Source of the DNA: Eukaryota sp. TZLM1-RC
Lineage: Eukaryota; Metamonada: BaSk clade
Direction of reading: 5' to 3'
Length of the DNA: 64,000 bases
Assembly: GCA_040285825.1 (NCBI GenBank)
Contig: JAUPSS010000003.1
Location: 434,001 to 498,000, forward strand
The translations under genes were made by a program, and so were the position numbers. Every line of letters begins with the position of its first letter. Position 1 is the stretch's first letter. The notes beneath the pieces were generated by a model that saw nothing but the letters and a program-made list of their open reading frames with translations, did no database searches and was not told where the DNA came from. Below, piece after piece: positions 39,436 to 50,283 of this stretch.

Positions 39436-40803
39436 TCAACGCACAACGGAAGCCAACCTACTCCTTTTATCTCTAAACTGATTACTTAAAATCCTCTGTA
39501 GCCGTGTGATATTCATTTCTTTTTGTTCAATTTGTAAATCAAGCTTTCCAAGTTCCTCTTGAAGAGACTCTAATTGTTCATCATCCTTTACCCCCACAAA
39601 TTCCTTTTCCAACTTTATGGACAAATGTTCTAATTTCTTGAGCTCACTCATCATTGAGGCATGGTCTTCGTGGATAGTAGAAACTTTAGATCTCAAGGCA
39701 ACATCAGCTTTTGTGATGATCTGCAATGACTGTATCAACTCAGATTCCTCCACATCAATGACTTCCGTTGACTTCCCTTTAGCAGCAAGAATATCTCTGA
39801 CCAAAGCACCATGTTCACCGCCATCAACGCTTGATTGCTTGACAGAATCAGCAGGTTGATCCAAATCGAATTCAAACCCTAGATCAACTGGTTCCTCTTC
39901 CCTTTCTTCCCTGTGCTCTTCCTTGATCAGTAAAGCCGAACCTTGGGGACGTGATGTTGCTGTAGAAGGACGTGCTCTCTTTGGAGGAGCTCTTCTTGCT
40001 GTCTGGGGTCGTTGAGGAATTGGCTTCTCAAAGATAGCAGCTGCTGAGGCTTTAACACCGGATGGGGGAACTTCTTTTTCTTTGTTTTCCTGAGGATGTT
40101 CTAAGTGGGGGGATCTCGATTTAGTTGATTCTTGATGGATTGATTGCTGATTGGATTGAATAGGGGGTATAAACGGTTCTGCTGACTCTTGTGGTTGATT
40201 CCTAGATGAAACAAGGATTTCTGCTTCCATTGGAGCAGATTCTTCAGCATTATCGTTTTGCTCTCTTGGGTCAGGAGAAAAATGTCTATTGTCAGGTTGA
40301 TTGGTGTTAGGTTTGGATGGCTCTTCATGGGGTTGAGTCACAGCAGATGATTGTGAGACCTGTACAAGAGGAGGAGAAGGTTGAGGAGAAGGTTGAGGAG
40401 ATGGTTGAGGAGATGGTTGAGGAGAAGGTTGAGGGGAAGGTTGGTGTTGGAGGAGAGATGCAGCTTCAACCATTGCACAAAGCCACTCAGCTGTTCTTTC
40501 TGGTTCTAAACCTGCTACAATTTTGGAAGTACGAACGGGAATATCACGACCCAGAGTTTGGGAAGTGTAATTAATTATCTTCTTAAGCCAGGCGACTTTT
40601 GAAGCCTTGTCCTTGATGTTGGAATTGTCTAATTCTTCAGGAGTAAAGAGGTCAGAAGCAAAAGACGAATTACTGATAAGCTCACAAGTGAGATCGTGTA
40701 GATAACGAAAAGGAGGTTTTGATAAAAGTTTGTCAGAAAGAGGTGTTTTTTGTATAAAAGAACTGAGAGCGTCTCGGGTGTTTGAAATCCATTGGTGAGA
40801 CAT
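39436..40803 (-). CDS. IFT54: IFT54 (TRAF3IP1/MIP-T3), intraflagellar transport complex B subunit
   Basis: 455 residues. IFT54 is a peripheral IFT-B protein that binds tubulin and IFT20 and is needed to build flagella. The N-terminal calponin-homology-like domain (residues about 1-120) has the family signature: KPPFRYLHDLTCELI, LFTPEELDNSNIKDK, KASKVAWLKKII and IVAGLEPERTAEWL. Then come a run of PSPQ tetrapeptide repeats (about residues 121-145), a long acidic, Pro-rich linker, and a C-terminal coiled coil (about 345-450) expected to pair with IFT20. The start is the only upstream ATG and matches the conserved domain start. Intronless. It implies the organism makes a flagellum. Confidence 0.92.
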   Translation of the reverse strand: MSHQWISNTRDALSSFIQKTPLSDKLLSKPPFRYLHDLTCELISNSSFASDLFTPEELDNSNIKDKASKVAWLKKIINYTSQTLGRDIPVRTSKIVAGLEPERTAEWLCAMVEAASLLQHQPSPQPSPQPSPQPSPQPSPQPSPPLVQVSQSSAVTQPHEEPSKPNTNQPDNRHFSPDPREQNDNAEESAPMEAEILVSSRNQPQESAEPFIPPIQSNQQSIHQESTKSRSPHLEHPQENKEKEVPPSGVKASAAAIFEKPIPQRPQTARRAPPKRARPSTATSRPQGSALLIKEEHREEREEEPVDLGFEFDLDQPADSVKQSSVDGGEHGALVRDILAAKGKSTEVIDVEESELIQSLQIITKADVALRSKVSTIHEDHASMMSELKKLEHLSIKLEKEFVGVKDDEQLESLQEELGKLDLQIEQKEMNITRLQRILSNQFRDKRSRLASVVR

Positions 40804-40806
40804 GAG

Positions 40807-41124
40807 CTACTGGAACAGTGTAATGTGGATGAAATTAAAAGGAAGTTCTTTTCTTTTACAAACTAGGGAATTTCGAGCTTGCATCACTTTTAAGCCACCG
40901 CCTATGGTGTTTCTATATCGATCTACTGCAAGGGGAAGCTCTACTTTAGTCGACAACCACATACGAGATTCTTTAGCAGAAAGGATGCGGAACAAATGTT
41001 TAAGAGCTTGAAATGGTAGTTTTTGATAGATGGATTTCATTGTTGACTTCAAAGTGAGTAAGCTTTTAATCAATGAAATCCATTTATTGGCAACTCTTTC
41101 TCCAGAGAAAAACTTCAAAGCCAA
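40807..41124 (-). CDS. Uncharacterised small open frame upstream of IFT54
   Basis: 105 residues ending three bases before the IFT54 start, on the same strand. The sequence (for example GERVANKWISLIKSLL, LKHLFRILSAKESRMW) looks protein-like, basic and helical, but no family is recognised. The closeness to IFT54 leaves no room for separate signals, so it may be the end of a longer gene with an intron upstream, or a chance open frame in the IFT54 promoter region. Confidence 0.35.
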   Translation of the reverse strand: MALKFFSGERVANKWISLIKSLLTLKSTMKSIYQKLPFQALKHLFRILSAKESRMWLSTKVELPLAVDRYRNTIGGGLKVMQARNSLVCKRKELPFNFIHITLFQ

Positions 41125-41303
41125 ATGTTTCTTCTGCTATTTTTCAATTGTTGTACTTTTTAATGTAGATCTACCATTTAAATCTTGCTCCATTGACAAT
41201 GTTAACTCACAACTCACGACTGTTGTCCTTCTCTTTCTTTATGATATGAATATAATGAAAACTCAACACTCTCAATACCAAAAAGAAATGTTGAGTTGGT
41301 TAT

Positions 41304-41540
41304 TCAACGATTAGCATGGCGAGCTAGTTCACAATAAATAAATGATTTTGGACTATCATCTATCATGGTAACTTGGACAACTGCATAAAATGTGACACAA
41401 TGTTTATGGTTCAAATTTACATAATCAGCACACAGGAGACAATAGTTTAAATCATTCAGGCATTTTCCAACAAATTTTTCATCGATAAAGGTCATCAGTA
41501 GTAGGAAGACTCAATATGGACTGTGTTCTGAAATGAATTT
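41304..41540 (-). repeat. Second copy of the older Cys-rich repeat
   Basis: The minus strand encodes NYCLLCADYVNLNHKHC (Cys-x2-Cys ... His ... Cys), matching NYCLQCAHYVNVHHQRQ at 17084-17176, and the preceding LPTTDDLYR segment matches LPTPDSLHR at 24542-24660. It covers the site where Ty3-E inserted in the other copy and so serves as an approximate empty-site reference. Confidence 0.6.
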
Positions 41541-41749
41541 TTGGTTGCTGGTTAGCCTATGTGCTTCAAATTTTTTATGGATTACAGGCAATTTTGGAGA
41601 AAATGAAAATTGATCTTGCTTAGAAAAGCAAAATAAATTTTTCATGGTACGACTGTGAGAATAGCTCATTTTTTGAGACTCTCTCCATAGCTATATATAT
41701 TTGTCGATTCTTTAACTCAATAAAGATAGAATTCATCACTTAATAATTG

Positions 41750-42530
41750 GATGTGGATCGAGATATGGTAAATCTAAAATTGTAAACCATCATCTATTTT
41801 GTTCAACACATTTTGGAGGTGTTGGCTTTAAAAAGTCTTGAGATGTGTGCCAATCAGTTTTTTTTGGACGGTTGAACAAATTCCATTTATGGTTTTTCAT
41901 GTAGATTTTTCGAATATTGCCTATTGTTACATCTCAACAGCAAGTCTATATATGAAGGAGTTATCCTTTGAATGTGAACAACTGCCACTTTAAATTGAGA
42001 TCAAGTTTTTGCCCCAAAGAATTCAAGAATTCCTGACTGTTCTGTTGTAAATTTGACGTTGTGTTGCAAAAAGATACAGCAACAAATGCCATTGTTTTCT
42101 TTCATATTTTAGAAAGCGTGACTCTTTGTGTTAGACTTGGCTTGAGTAAGAAGTACTTTCGCGTTTGCAAATGTTCAACAAGATGAGTGCGACATTACGT
42201 CTTCCACTTTCGTAACAGCGAATTTAAAATTTGTTTTATTTTTATTTATTGCACGTTTTTATGATTCTGTATGACATTTCGTTCCTTTATCTGACAGTTT
42301 AAAAGACAGTTTTGCAAAATACAGATCTCGTAATAAATTGAATTCACCTTTTTGCTTAAATAGAACTGTTTTTCACATTTTCAAGTCTATTCCAACAATA
42401 ATTTCTAAAGTTTCATTAGCTATTAGTGTAGAATAAGACCGAAATGCTGTGAGTAGGTTTAGTAATTGTGATGCATTTTTGGACGATATTGAATTCTAGA
42501 TAGTATTTTAGGTCAATAAAAATATATAAA
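41750..42530 (+). mobile_element. Decayed non-LTR retrotransposon copy, plus strand
   Basis: Short homologous islands in family order: HFGGVGFKKS near 41810 (post-RT), a VRLGLSK-like segment near 42130, and the family C-terminus LFCLNRTVFHIFKSIPTIIS to FLDDIEF, stopping near 42498. Frameshifts and large gaps mean only remnants survive. The tail has AATAAAAATATATAAATAAAAG. Confidence 0.65.
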
Positions 42531-42870
42531 TAAAAGTAGAGTTGCGGGAAAGCATAATTTATAGCTGTAAGTGTCAATATTAGGTTGGTTAAATCGGGTT
42601 AGGATAAAGATAATTTCATTTAAACCTATATGATATATAATAATTTTTCTATCAATAACGTGGAGCTGGAAGGGACTTCTAGAAATAGATATAGGCCTAA
42701 CCAAGATCCGTGTAACTTATTTGGTTGTTTTGTCCTTCGAAGATCATAGTCACCAATATTAAATATATTTTCAAATATTCATTGTTTCAATTGTTTCAGT
42801 ATTGTAGAAGGGGATTGTTTTTGGTGGACAAGCGATTCCATCTTTATTGGGCTTTGTTGCTGTATTGAGC

Positions 42871-43320
42871 TTAAAAATCGGACAAACATTTATTATACTG
42901 ACTATTATTTAAATTAATCTGATATTTAGACTTATCTATTTGCCGAGCAAAATCTTTTTCACTATAAAAAGTTGATTCCATATGGCCTTTTTGGTGAGTC
43001 TTAATTGTGTTATCAAATATTGCTTCAGCATTTAGCAGAATGCGGCGCTCTTCGTCTAGTAAAATAACTAAACGGTGATATGTCATCAGCCCAAGTTGTT
43101 GTAACATGTCTACCCCAATTAAAAATTTGTTCGAACCCAACATAATGGGAAGAGTATGTTTTATTGATACTTGGTTCGCAATGCTACCCACATTGAGCGT
43201 CAAAATGCTTTGTGCACTTCCAAGCGAATTGATTGATACATTAGTAGCGGGGATGGACATTGAACTCATATTTGCTAGGTCACGAGAAATGAAAAAACAA
43301 TATGCAATTGTGTGTATCAA
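42871..43320 (-). pseudogene. Ty3-G protease remnant
   Basis: It has the protease core after the active site: SINSLGSAQSILTLNVGS, HTLPIMLGSNKFLIGVDML and DEERRILLNAEAIFD. The Asp-Ser-Gly triplet that should precede it is not readable. It aligns closely with Ty3-H (58215-59045). It ends before the reverse transcriptase. Confidence 0.75.
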
Positions 43321-44371
43321 GCCTTTTATGATAAGATTGTTAATTCTGACTTAAAATTGTAAAAACTGAGGCTGCAGGAATCTGTCGTGGTTGTGGTTGT
43401 GCAAGATATTGATTCTACGTAACCAGTGATCAACTTGCAAGAGTAGGTGTGGAATTCACCTGTCTCCAGCTTAAGTTTGGATGCAGCGTTCCTCAATAGC
43501 TTAACCGTCTCTCTATTTTTTTCCACTTTCATCCATGTCATCATATCAATCCTAACTATTTTTGCTATTAAAAAAGCTCACCAGTTTGTCCTTCGAGTAA
43601 CTTTTTTTTAAATTCGTCAAACAGTGGCTGCGTCAAAGCCAAAATGTTGATACCTGTTGAGAAACATGCTCCACTGAAGATATCGGAAGGGTGAACACTC
43701 CACTCACTGATTCACGTCTTTGAGTTTTGCAAAAACATTTGTTATGTAAATCGACATCCTCTAAATATCTGGAAAACTTTTCTATGTATATGGCAAATTT
43801 GCTTCCGGTGTTTTCAATGGATTTAACTATGCGCCAATTTAATTGAGGTTTATGTAGGGCTGATTTCGTATCATGGAGTGAACTGAACCGACTGTGTTTA
43901 CAAAGCAGCAGTATTTCTGTTTAATCCATGCTAATTATTTGTTGTGGTTTCCAAAATGATATTATCCTATCACTTATGGTGTCCGAAACTCCTATAAAAT
44001 TAGCCGTGACTAAAATGTACCTAAACAGGTTGTAGTTTTGAAATGGTTGGCCCTATTTACTAAATGATAGTTGGATCAATTCTATAAAATTTGGTTTTTG
44101 TAACGAATTTAATTAAGATTAAAGTGAATCAATCTGTTGTTGTAGCTGAATTGTGTCACCTTCTTGCAGAGCTAACAACTGAAATAGACTACTGATCATG
44201 TTTGATATTTCTTGTTGTTGAGGCAAGCTTGATTGAGGCATTTTGATTTCATCGACATTGGCTGCGCCTTTTCTACCTGTTTCAGCTTAGGGTGCAAATT
44301 CTAGCAAAAAAGAAACTATCTTCATCCGAGTTTCGGGGAATTCGATTCTGGGTGGCTTATTCAGTGGTTCA

Positions 44372-44475
44372 TGTTTTTTTGCTTTTGATCTATAGTGGTA
44401 TCCAACGTGAGATTGTTAATTTATGTTTTTTTGCTTTTGATCTATAGTGGTATCCAACGTGAGATTGTTAATTTA
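44372..44475. repeat. Tandem duplication, two 52-bp units
   Basis: Units at 44372-44423 and 44424-44475 are identical by eye, including the seven-T run and the stretch GATCTATAGTGGTATCCAAC. It lies in decayed Ty3-G DNA. A replication slip or an assembly artefact could produce it. Confidence 0.85.
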
Positions 44476-45031
44476 GAAGCAACTGGCGTGGGTCGTGTTC
44501 ATTTGCGTTTTGATTGTGACGGTGGATGAAAAGTCTTGTCTACTTAACTCGGGACCTGGTTGATGAAATGTCGACTCTTTCATATGTATTGTCGTCTCTA
44601 ATGGTTTGAAAAGCCTTTTTAATGCCAATGATGGAGGTGAAAACATATGCCTTGTTATTAACCCATGTCACTCAATTTGCACATTATGGTGATTGGGAGG
44701 AGATCTGTCTGTGGAGAAGACTGCTGTTTCCATAATGCATGGTCTCGCCTTCAGTTTACTCTTTGCTCCCTATGTATTGGTCTGAAAGGTTGAGCAGCAA
44801 GTCTCATCTCAACGAGTTCAGAATTTGATGAAAATGGGTAAAATTCGTGAGCCTCTCTAATTACCGTGTAATCTATTCTGAAAGCGGATGTGTCCTTATA
44901 TCAAAACGTATCATATAATTATCGTGTATCATATAATTTGTCCAACCCTGTTCTACACCAGTTTGTTGGAAATGAACATCCTTAAATCCGTCGATTCGAC
45001 CGCAGAAGGCTCGCCCATATTTGATAACCTC

Positions 45032-45695
45032 TTACCACCGAATTCGTAAGTCGTATTTGTTGAAGGTAGCGCTTTTGCCTATAACATCGAAAATGTTTGC
45101 GCGAAGTTTGGAAATAATGAATTTATAGGAGGACTCTAAAGGGGATAACCTTATCCTACGTTCTGCAGGTCTTTCCGACGATTCTTGACTTTCGAGGTCT
45201 AGGAGCGCTATAGTTTTTCTTAGCATCTGGTGGATTGAAGGAACTTCCCTTAAACCGATTATAGTTTCATTTAGGGTTTGTACCACACAATTTCCGACGT
45301 CAATGTACTGGGACGAATCTGATGGTAGGGACTTCACGATTCCGTTGGCATGTTTTGTTACTGTTCTCCTCAGCCAATGATGCGAGAAGTGATTCTATCT
45401 CTTGACATTTGACAGGGGGGTTATCTTGTGAACATTTGGCCGCCGTCAGAATTGTATTAGCTGACAAGTAAGCGTTTTGATTGGGAGAGAGTTCCTCCGA
45501 ATGAGTTAGGTTTGGAGTGGATTTTTTGACCCGAATTTGTGTATCATGCAGGGAGAGGGGATCTCCGCTAGTTTGTAAAGAAGTGAGGTTTTGACCCGTT
45601 CTTAATTGGCTTTGAATGGGGTGAGAAAACCCAAACTTATATGGGCAGGAGGGGTGAATTGCACTCGAACTCGTTTTCTTGTCCGAAGTACTCAT
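45032..45695 (-). pseudogene. Ty3-G gag remnant
   Basis: Two overlapping frames: 45695-45300 (Ser/Thr/Pro-rich leader) and 45337-45032 (LREVPSIHQMLRKTIALLD, then RRIRLSPLESSYKFIISKLR). The second matches FREIPLTPKTLRDSIALL and RRIGLSSSNSSYKFIMFK of Ty3-H, which supports a gag identity. The frame change near 45310 is a lesion. Confidence 0.6.
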
Positions 45696-45945
45696 TGTAC
45701 TTGAAATTATATTCAGAGGATGGTGAAAACGATCTCCTCTTGAAGCTGTCTGACATACCTCAGACTTCTTTTGGCTGCTTAAAGCGCTGTTGTTGTAACC
45801 TGCTTTTCGTGCCTAAAACGCACAATAACTATTGTTGCAGAAAAGCTGATCTGCAAGCTGTATGTGTTGGTGTGAGGTTTACAGTAAAATCGGGTTAGGG
45901 TCTCAGATAATTCTATTTAAACCTATGTGTTGGCTTATGTGCACG

Positions 45946-46110
45946 TTGGTTTTCCATTAACTAAAATCACAGACGTTTATGGAACAGAATTAGGAAAATC
46001 AAATCTAAATTAAACAAGAACGATTTTATGCTTAAGATGACGTGTTACATTACGCCATACTTTCCGGAACTGGAAGGAGGAGTTTTGCCAGGATAACATA
46101 TGCAATAGAT
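45946..46110 (-). repeat. Solo LTR-like sequence related to Ty3-F
   Basis: It starts TTGGCTTATGTGCACG and continues with blocks similar to the Ty3-F LTRs (GGAACAGAATTAGGAAAATC; ACGTGTTACATTACG; ATACTTTCCGGAAC). In element sense its inner edge is AAGCCAACA, as in Ty3-F. No matching internal region lies beside it, so it is a solo LTR or a diverged LTR of a lost element. Confidence 0.55.
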
Positions 46111-46785
46111 AATGAGATATTCACTAGTGAGATTCCTCTAAAAGCCAGAAATGTGTTTCCATAGAAAATCACAATAGGTATATGGGTGATCGAACACCTC
46201 CCCGTTGTTCAACTTTGTCAAACAGTGAATTACGTGGTGCCACCCACCATAGTTGGTCGAATTCATTATTTTATACAAATAAACTTCATCATTAGTAAAT
46301 CATTACTTTATTCTTGTATCAATTGGTTGTGCTAATTTCCGTGGCCTGGTAAAAAAAACCTTTTATGCGAATGCGTATCCCCCAATAATGCTTATGATGA
46401 AGTTGAATATTCAAGAGGACGCCTTCATGCCATACAGCTCAGCAACTTTGCTGGTAAGATGGGTGAACATTACGTTGTTGATTGCCATGGTTCTGTGATA
46501 CTTTGTCCCAATTGGGAAAAAACTCACTGATGGTTGCTGTTTTCCGTCCCATCCTGTTAAAATCAATCCATATTTTGTTTCAATAGTTATAGGTTTAGTA
46601 ATTGGCGTGTAAGTGGAATAAACTTGTTTAATAATAATGAGCAGTCAGTCAGGCATGTCAGAAAGTAATAGAATTTCATAGGCGGAAAAAAACACCTGTT
46701 GCCGGAAGGCATATTTGCAAGTTGTATGTCAGAATGTATGTGTTATGGAAAAGGGGATTGGGATAAAAGATAATTTAATTTAAAT
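46111..46785. other. Decayed stretch with one short open frame
   Basis: Mostly AT-rich sequence. A plus-strand piece near 46362-46526 is open and protein-like (NAYDEVEYSRGRLHAIQL, then NFAGKMGEHYVVDCHG) but unassigned. The last 90 bases repeat the LTR-like block of Ty3-G and are split by the MITE that follows. Confidence 0.4.
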
Positions 46786-47202
46786 CATACCTGGGCATGA
46801 CAACTACTCTCATTTGTCATGACACTGTAGTTAAACAACGATATTGTATATTTTTTATAAATTTTTTTGTTGTATTTAAATTTTGTTCTATTTAAATTTT
46901 ATTTAACAATTTCTGCAAACAACCAAAATCTCTTCATTAACCACGGCAACATAGATCTCCACAACTATTGCGGTAGTTGCGCTCAAAGACGAGGCTCCAT
47001 GCCGGATGTGTACTATTTTGAAGGGAGTGCAGTTTGAAGCCCTCAGTGGGTGTCTCGTTCAAAGTTGTGGACATGAAGTTTTTGAATAAATGTGTCTTTA
47101 TTGATTTAACGTGTATGTTTTGTACAAAAGATTCAATTTGTCATAACACCATGACAGCAGTGTTGATTGTCATAACAAGTCATGACGTTATGCCCAGGTA
47201 TG
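46786..47202. mobile_element. MITE with CATACCTGGGCATGAC termini (417 bp)
   Basis: Left end CATACCTGGGCATGAC; right end is its complement with one change (GTTATGCCCAGGTATG). Flanks are ATTTAAAT (46778-46785) and ATTTAAAC (47203-47210), an 8-bp target duplication with one difference. The size, termini and 8-bp duplication suggest a non-autonomous hAT-like element. No transposase is encoded. A related element lies at 57314-57706. Confidence 0.8.
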
Positions 47203-47373
47203 ATTTAAACCTATACTATATTAAGGTACTTGCTAGTGAGATAACTACGAACACTGGTTTTTCAAAAGAAATCAAATTCATCAAGACTTGATTTGAATGG
47301 ATTAAAAGCATTTTTTGGGTATCTGTTTTCTAGTGTAGACCTCTTTCCATTGTTATAGACAATCTCTTTAAGA

Positions 47374-48273
47374 ATGGCTCCCAACGTTTCTTCTTTTCTC
47401 GGTGATGTTCTTGCCATTCCTCAAATACATGATCTTATTGGTACTAATGCAGAGACGTTTCACAATGTGTTCTCTTTCTACTCTATGGGAACTAACCGCA
47501 TGACGGAAAATCAATTTGTTGTTAGCATCAAACGTCTAAATCTCAATTGCGAGAATATGCCAACGCCTGCAGTCCGCCAAATCTTTCATGAACTAATAGA
47601 AGAGTATAAGGGACTTGAACGCAACAAGCCAGCTTCTACAAGCCCTTCATCCTCACCAGCTTCTCTTATGCTTTCCCCAACAATGAACGCCTCAAGTCAA
47701 AACCCTGATTCCATTGGCACAGGTCCTCGCAATGTCGTCAAGAGTATCTCGTTCATCCAATTTGTTGAAGGGCTCATTCGCATAATCTATGATAAGTTTG
47801 CTCACCTCAAACAGTACACTCTTTGTGAAAAGCTAGAATTTACCATTGCTTCCCGATTAGCCCCCCACGTTGAAGAAATTGAAGCAGCCAAGAAGGAAGA
47901 AGCGCATTTTACTGCATGTGTGGAGCAAATGACTCCTGAACAAAAATCAACTTTAACGAGAATATTCTCAAAGTACTCTACCCGGGACACTAAATACTCA
48001 TCAAAGAAGGAACTCCGAATGACCCACTCAGGTTGGATTAAGTTTCTTAAAGAAGGAATGTGGATCGGAGGTGGTCTTTCGATGATGGCAGCCAACAATA
48101 TTTTCACCAAACTCACAGGGGAATCTGTCAGAAGTGCTGTTGTAGGAGCTAGCCATGGAGTAATGAAAGTTGGAGATTTTTTCAAGGCAGTTGCAATGGT
48201 ATCTCATGTATTATATAGTGAAGGTGATGCTTTAGAGTCGTTTTTGGACGAACTTATTCAGTTAAAAATGTAA
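47374..48273 (+). CDS. Uncharacterised protein, possibly EF-hand-like
   Basis: 299 residues. Residues 1-80 are helical (IGTNAETFHNVFSFYSMG, then TENQFVVSIKRLNLN), with the spacing of a degenerate EF-hand pair. A Ser/Pro linker (about 90-120) follows, then ISFIQFVEGLIRIIYDKFA and CEKLEFTIASRLAP, which recall helices in some flagellar and tubulin-associated proteins with EF-hand folds. A second such unit may lie at 195-290 (HSGWIKFLKEGMW). No canonical calcium-loop acidic residues are complete. The family is unassigned. The stop is 31 bp from the stop of the convergent PROPPIN gene. Confidence 0.72.
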   Translation: MAPNVSSFLGDVLAIPQIHDLIGTNAETFHNVFSFYSMGTNRMTENQFVVSIKRLNLNCENMPTPAVRQIFHELIEEYKGLERNKPASTSPSSSPASLMLSPTMNASSQNPDSIGTGPRNVVKSISFIQFVEGLIRIIYDKFAHLKQYTLCEKLEFTIASRLAPHVEEIEAAKKEEAHFTACVEQMTPEQKSTLTRIFSKYSTRDTKYSSKKELRMTHSGWIKFLKEGMWIGGGLSMMAANNIFTKLTGESVRSAVVGASHGVMKVGDFFKAVAMVSHVLYSEGDALESFLDELIQLKM

Positions 48274-48303
48274 TAATGGAATAAAACACAATTATTTTGT
48301 AAT

Positions 48304-49236
48304 TTATAGCTCTATTAATCCAACTTCTCGGCATGTGTTTTCTTCCCATTCCAGCAACATTACCTTGTCCTTCCTGTCATTTTCTACCCCCAAAACCAAC
48401 TTTCCTTCTCTCCACAGTAGTTTGCTTCCTGAATCCAACCAGGGAGATGACACAAAAGAACTCAGTTTAATAACTTGGTGAGAATGATCAACCAATGAAA
48501 ACAAATGAACGCTAGACTTTGATGAACTTAGGCCAACAAAACAAGCATCTGGAGAAAAAGAGAGAAACATGGGGCTAGCTGAGGAGGCCCCTCTACGAAA
48601 CTCTGCTCGTTTCTCTGCACTGTTTCCCGAGCTAACCCAAACACGCACATTTCTTCCTGATCTGCTAACAGTTGCTATAAACAAAGTATTGTGATTTAAG
48701 GAACATTCAATTTTGGATATAGACTGGGAGTGAATGTTCTCTAGCATGATAGGAACCGATGATTTCCTTCGTATAATTAAGGAAGATTTTAGTATGGAGG
48801 GATGTACAAAAATCCATTCATGACTATCACGAACAAGTGACATAGCGCCAGTTGGATTGGGTGCTGTATCTGAAAAATAAACAAGGGAGAAGGAGTGGTT
48901 TGTATTTACTTGAAAAAGGTAAACCTTGGTCTGGGTTGATATGGAAAGAAAACAGGTTTCACTGTTAGGAACAGACTTCATACCGAGGATGTTTCCTTCG
49001 AGTTGTAGCTTCTTGTCATGAATTGTGGCATTTGAGGGGTGTAAAGTGAGAAAGAAGACAGTAGAAGGATGTTGGACAGTGAGAATTGCACCACATTGGG
49101 GAAAGGTTGGTACAATATCAGTAACAATGTAGGGAACTGTACATGTGAAACATGATGTCAACGTTGTCATATCAAACGTTGTAATACTGTTACCATGAAA
49201 GAACAAATCATTGCCCAATCGACAATACCCATTCAT
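48304..49236 (-). CDS. PROPPIN (Atg18/WIPI-like) WD40 protein
   Basis: 311 residues from the ATG at 49234-49236. PROPPINs are seven-bladed propellers that bind PI3P or PI(3,5)P2 on membranes and act in autophagy or endosome fission. The diagnostic part is blades 5-6: ISKIECSLNHNTLFIATV, then RSGRNVRVW, then the lipid-binding FRRG motif (KRAEFRRGASSASPMFLSFS) and SSSKSSVHLFSL. The two phosphoinositide sites flank the Arg-Arg pair. The frame is open upstream to 49350 with plausible coding sequence (FPYLTVASHIVFMN) but no ATG, so the N-terminus may be longer through an unseen intron. Its 5' edge shares 37 bp with DNA beside the Fanzor gene. Confidence 0.82.
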   Translation of the reverse strand: MNGYCRLGNDLFFHGNSITTFDMTTLTSCFTCTVPYIVTDIVPTFPQCGAILTVQHPSTVFFLTLHPSNATIHDKKLQLEGNILGMKSVPNSETCFLSISTQTKVYLFQVNTNHSFSLVYFSDTAPNPTGAMSLVRDSHEWIFVHPSILKSSLIIRRKSSVPIMLENIHSQSISKIECSLNHNTLFIATVSRSGRNVRVWVSSGNSAEKRAEFRRGASSASPMFLSFSPDACFVGLSSSKSSVHLFSLVDHSHQVIKLSSFVSSPWLDSGSKLLWREGKLVLGVENDRKDKVMLLEWEENTCREVGLIEL

Positions 49237-49285
49237 AAAAACAATGTGCGAAGCTACTGTTAGGTACGGAAAGTGATAAAGAAAC

Positions 49286-49322
49286 TTAAAGGCTTTTTTG
49301 AAAAATGTTGAGCTGTGGTTGA
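49286..49322. repeat. 37-bp repeat, copy at the 5' end of the PROPPIN gene
   Basis: The sequence from CTTAAAGGC to GAGCTGTGGTT is repeated at 51264-51302 with one extra T. The two copies bracket 1.94 kb containing the Tc1-like fragment, a satellite and an unknown open frame. Confidence 0.8.
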
Positions 49323-49426
49323 TTTTTATGTTGAATACTGTGATTTGCAACTCGGGTGCTTATTTTCAAATTCGCAACACCCACCCACCCAGTTCACAAC
49401 CAACCTCCTCTCACGTCTCCCCATCA

Positions 49427-50011
49427 ATGCCATACACCTTCGATCTTCTTTTATCCCATGACAATCTTCCTTCTCTACGTGATGCACTTATTTCTATGGA
49501 AAAGTCTCAATCATCAGCTCTCTCGTCCCTTAGATATCATACGAGTGAAGATACTCGAGTTAGGGCACTTTATACAGTGCTTTTCCTTGGTCGAACCCAA
49601 ACCGAAGTTGGTCAACTGTTTTGGGTTCACCAAACGACAATTTCGAAGTGGGTACATGATCTTTTTGAACCCAACAATAAATCAGCAATTTCAAGATGTG
49701 TTTTGACAGATGCAGATGGTGAATTTCTGGACCATTTATTGAACACCCGTCCCCTTCTATTTTTAAGAGAGATTAAGACTATTTTGGAAATTCATTCAAA
49801 TAAACAAGTTTCGGTTTCAACCATACATAGATTTTTGGTAGAGAAAAGAAATTTCACCCGTAAAAAAGCACGCATGGTTGTGCAAAAAGCCAAAGCAGAA
49901 CCCATTCACAGTTTTTCTAATTATTTTCGTGGTAATTTCGGAATTGTCATCCAGGAACAGTACAATTCCCCCAAACAAAATGCCCCAAACAATATGCTAT
50001 TGTGGATATAA
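49427..50011 (+). pseudogene. Tc1/IS630-like transposase, N-terminal HTH part
   Basis: About 195 residues from the ATG at 49427. The first helix-turn-helix is in LFLGRTQTEVGQLFWVHQ (then TISKWVHD), the second in REIKTILEIHSNKQVSVSTI, followed by HRFLVEKRNFTRKKARMVVQ. This matches the paired DNA-binding domains of IS630-Tc1-mariner transposases. The DDE catalytic domain is missing: after PIHSFSNYF the match stops and the sequence switches to a non-LTR retrotransposon tail. A dead fragment, or possibly a domesticated DNA-binding domain; decay is more likely. Confidence 0.7.
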
Positions 50012-50019
50012 TCCCATTG

Positions 50020-50190
50020 CCCAACCTTTTGTTATGTCTCTTTCTGCTCGCCACATCAATTCTGGTGCTTTGCTTTCTTTTGGATCTGACTATGAAAAAG
50101 TTGGAGCTAGTGTTTTTGTTTTGGAAAAGATGGATTTTTTAGATGTTGATTTATAGGTTGTCATTAAAAAAATTAAAATAAAATATACAC
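50020..50190 (+). repeat. Non-LTR retrotransposon 3' tail
   Basis: The plus strand encodes HINSGALLSFGSDYEKVGAS and ends MDFLDVDL at 50156, matching the family C-terminus (ISKALMSVGAHYENIAVV to FEDIDF at 13237). An A-rich tail follows (ATTAAAAAAATTAAAATAAAATAT). This strongly 5'-truncated insertion cut the Tc1-like ORF. Confidence 0.6.
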
Positions 50191-50283
50191 ACCTTAAACA
50201 TGTGGTCTGTGACATATTACAGTATGAATGGAGATGATGTTATGACATCATTGTGACTGGTTGAAGTAGAAGTGAGAAAACAT

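Larger units (their letters stand above)
42550..45945 (-). mobile_element. Ty3-G: heavily decayed Ty3/gypsy-like element
   Basis: Minus-strand relics in the right order: gag leader (45695-45300), gag middle (45337-45032), a Gln-rich patch near 44110-44260, then protease (43320-42871). Similar sequence blocks (AATCGGGTTAGG, ATTTAAACCTATRTG) occur at about 42590-42640 and 45885-45935 and may be its LTRs. RT and later domains are absent. It resembles Ty3-H at 56740-59280 most closely. Confidence 0.65.

Noticed and set aside
40317-40574. Plus-strand frame with Glu/Val/Lys repeats, as if a repeat protein
   Set aside because: It is the complement of the PSPQ repeats of IFT54.
41030-41314. Plus-strand open frame of 94 codons
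   Set aside because: It overlaps the minus-strand frame upstream of IFT54 and has no recognisable domain or start context.
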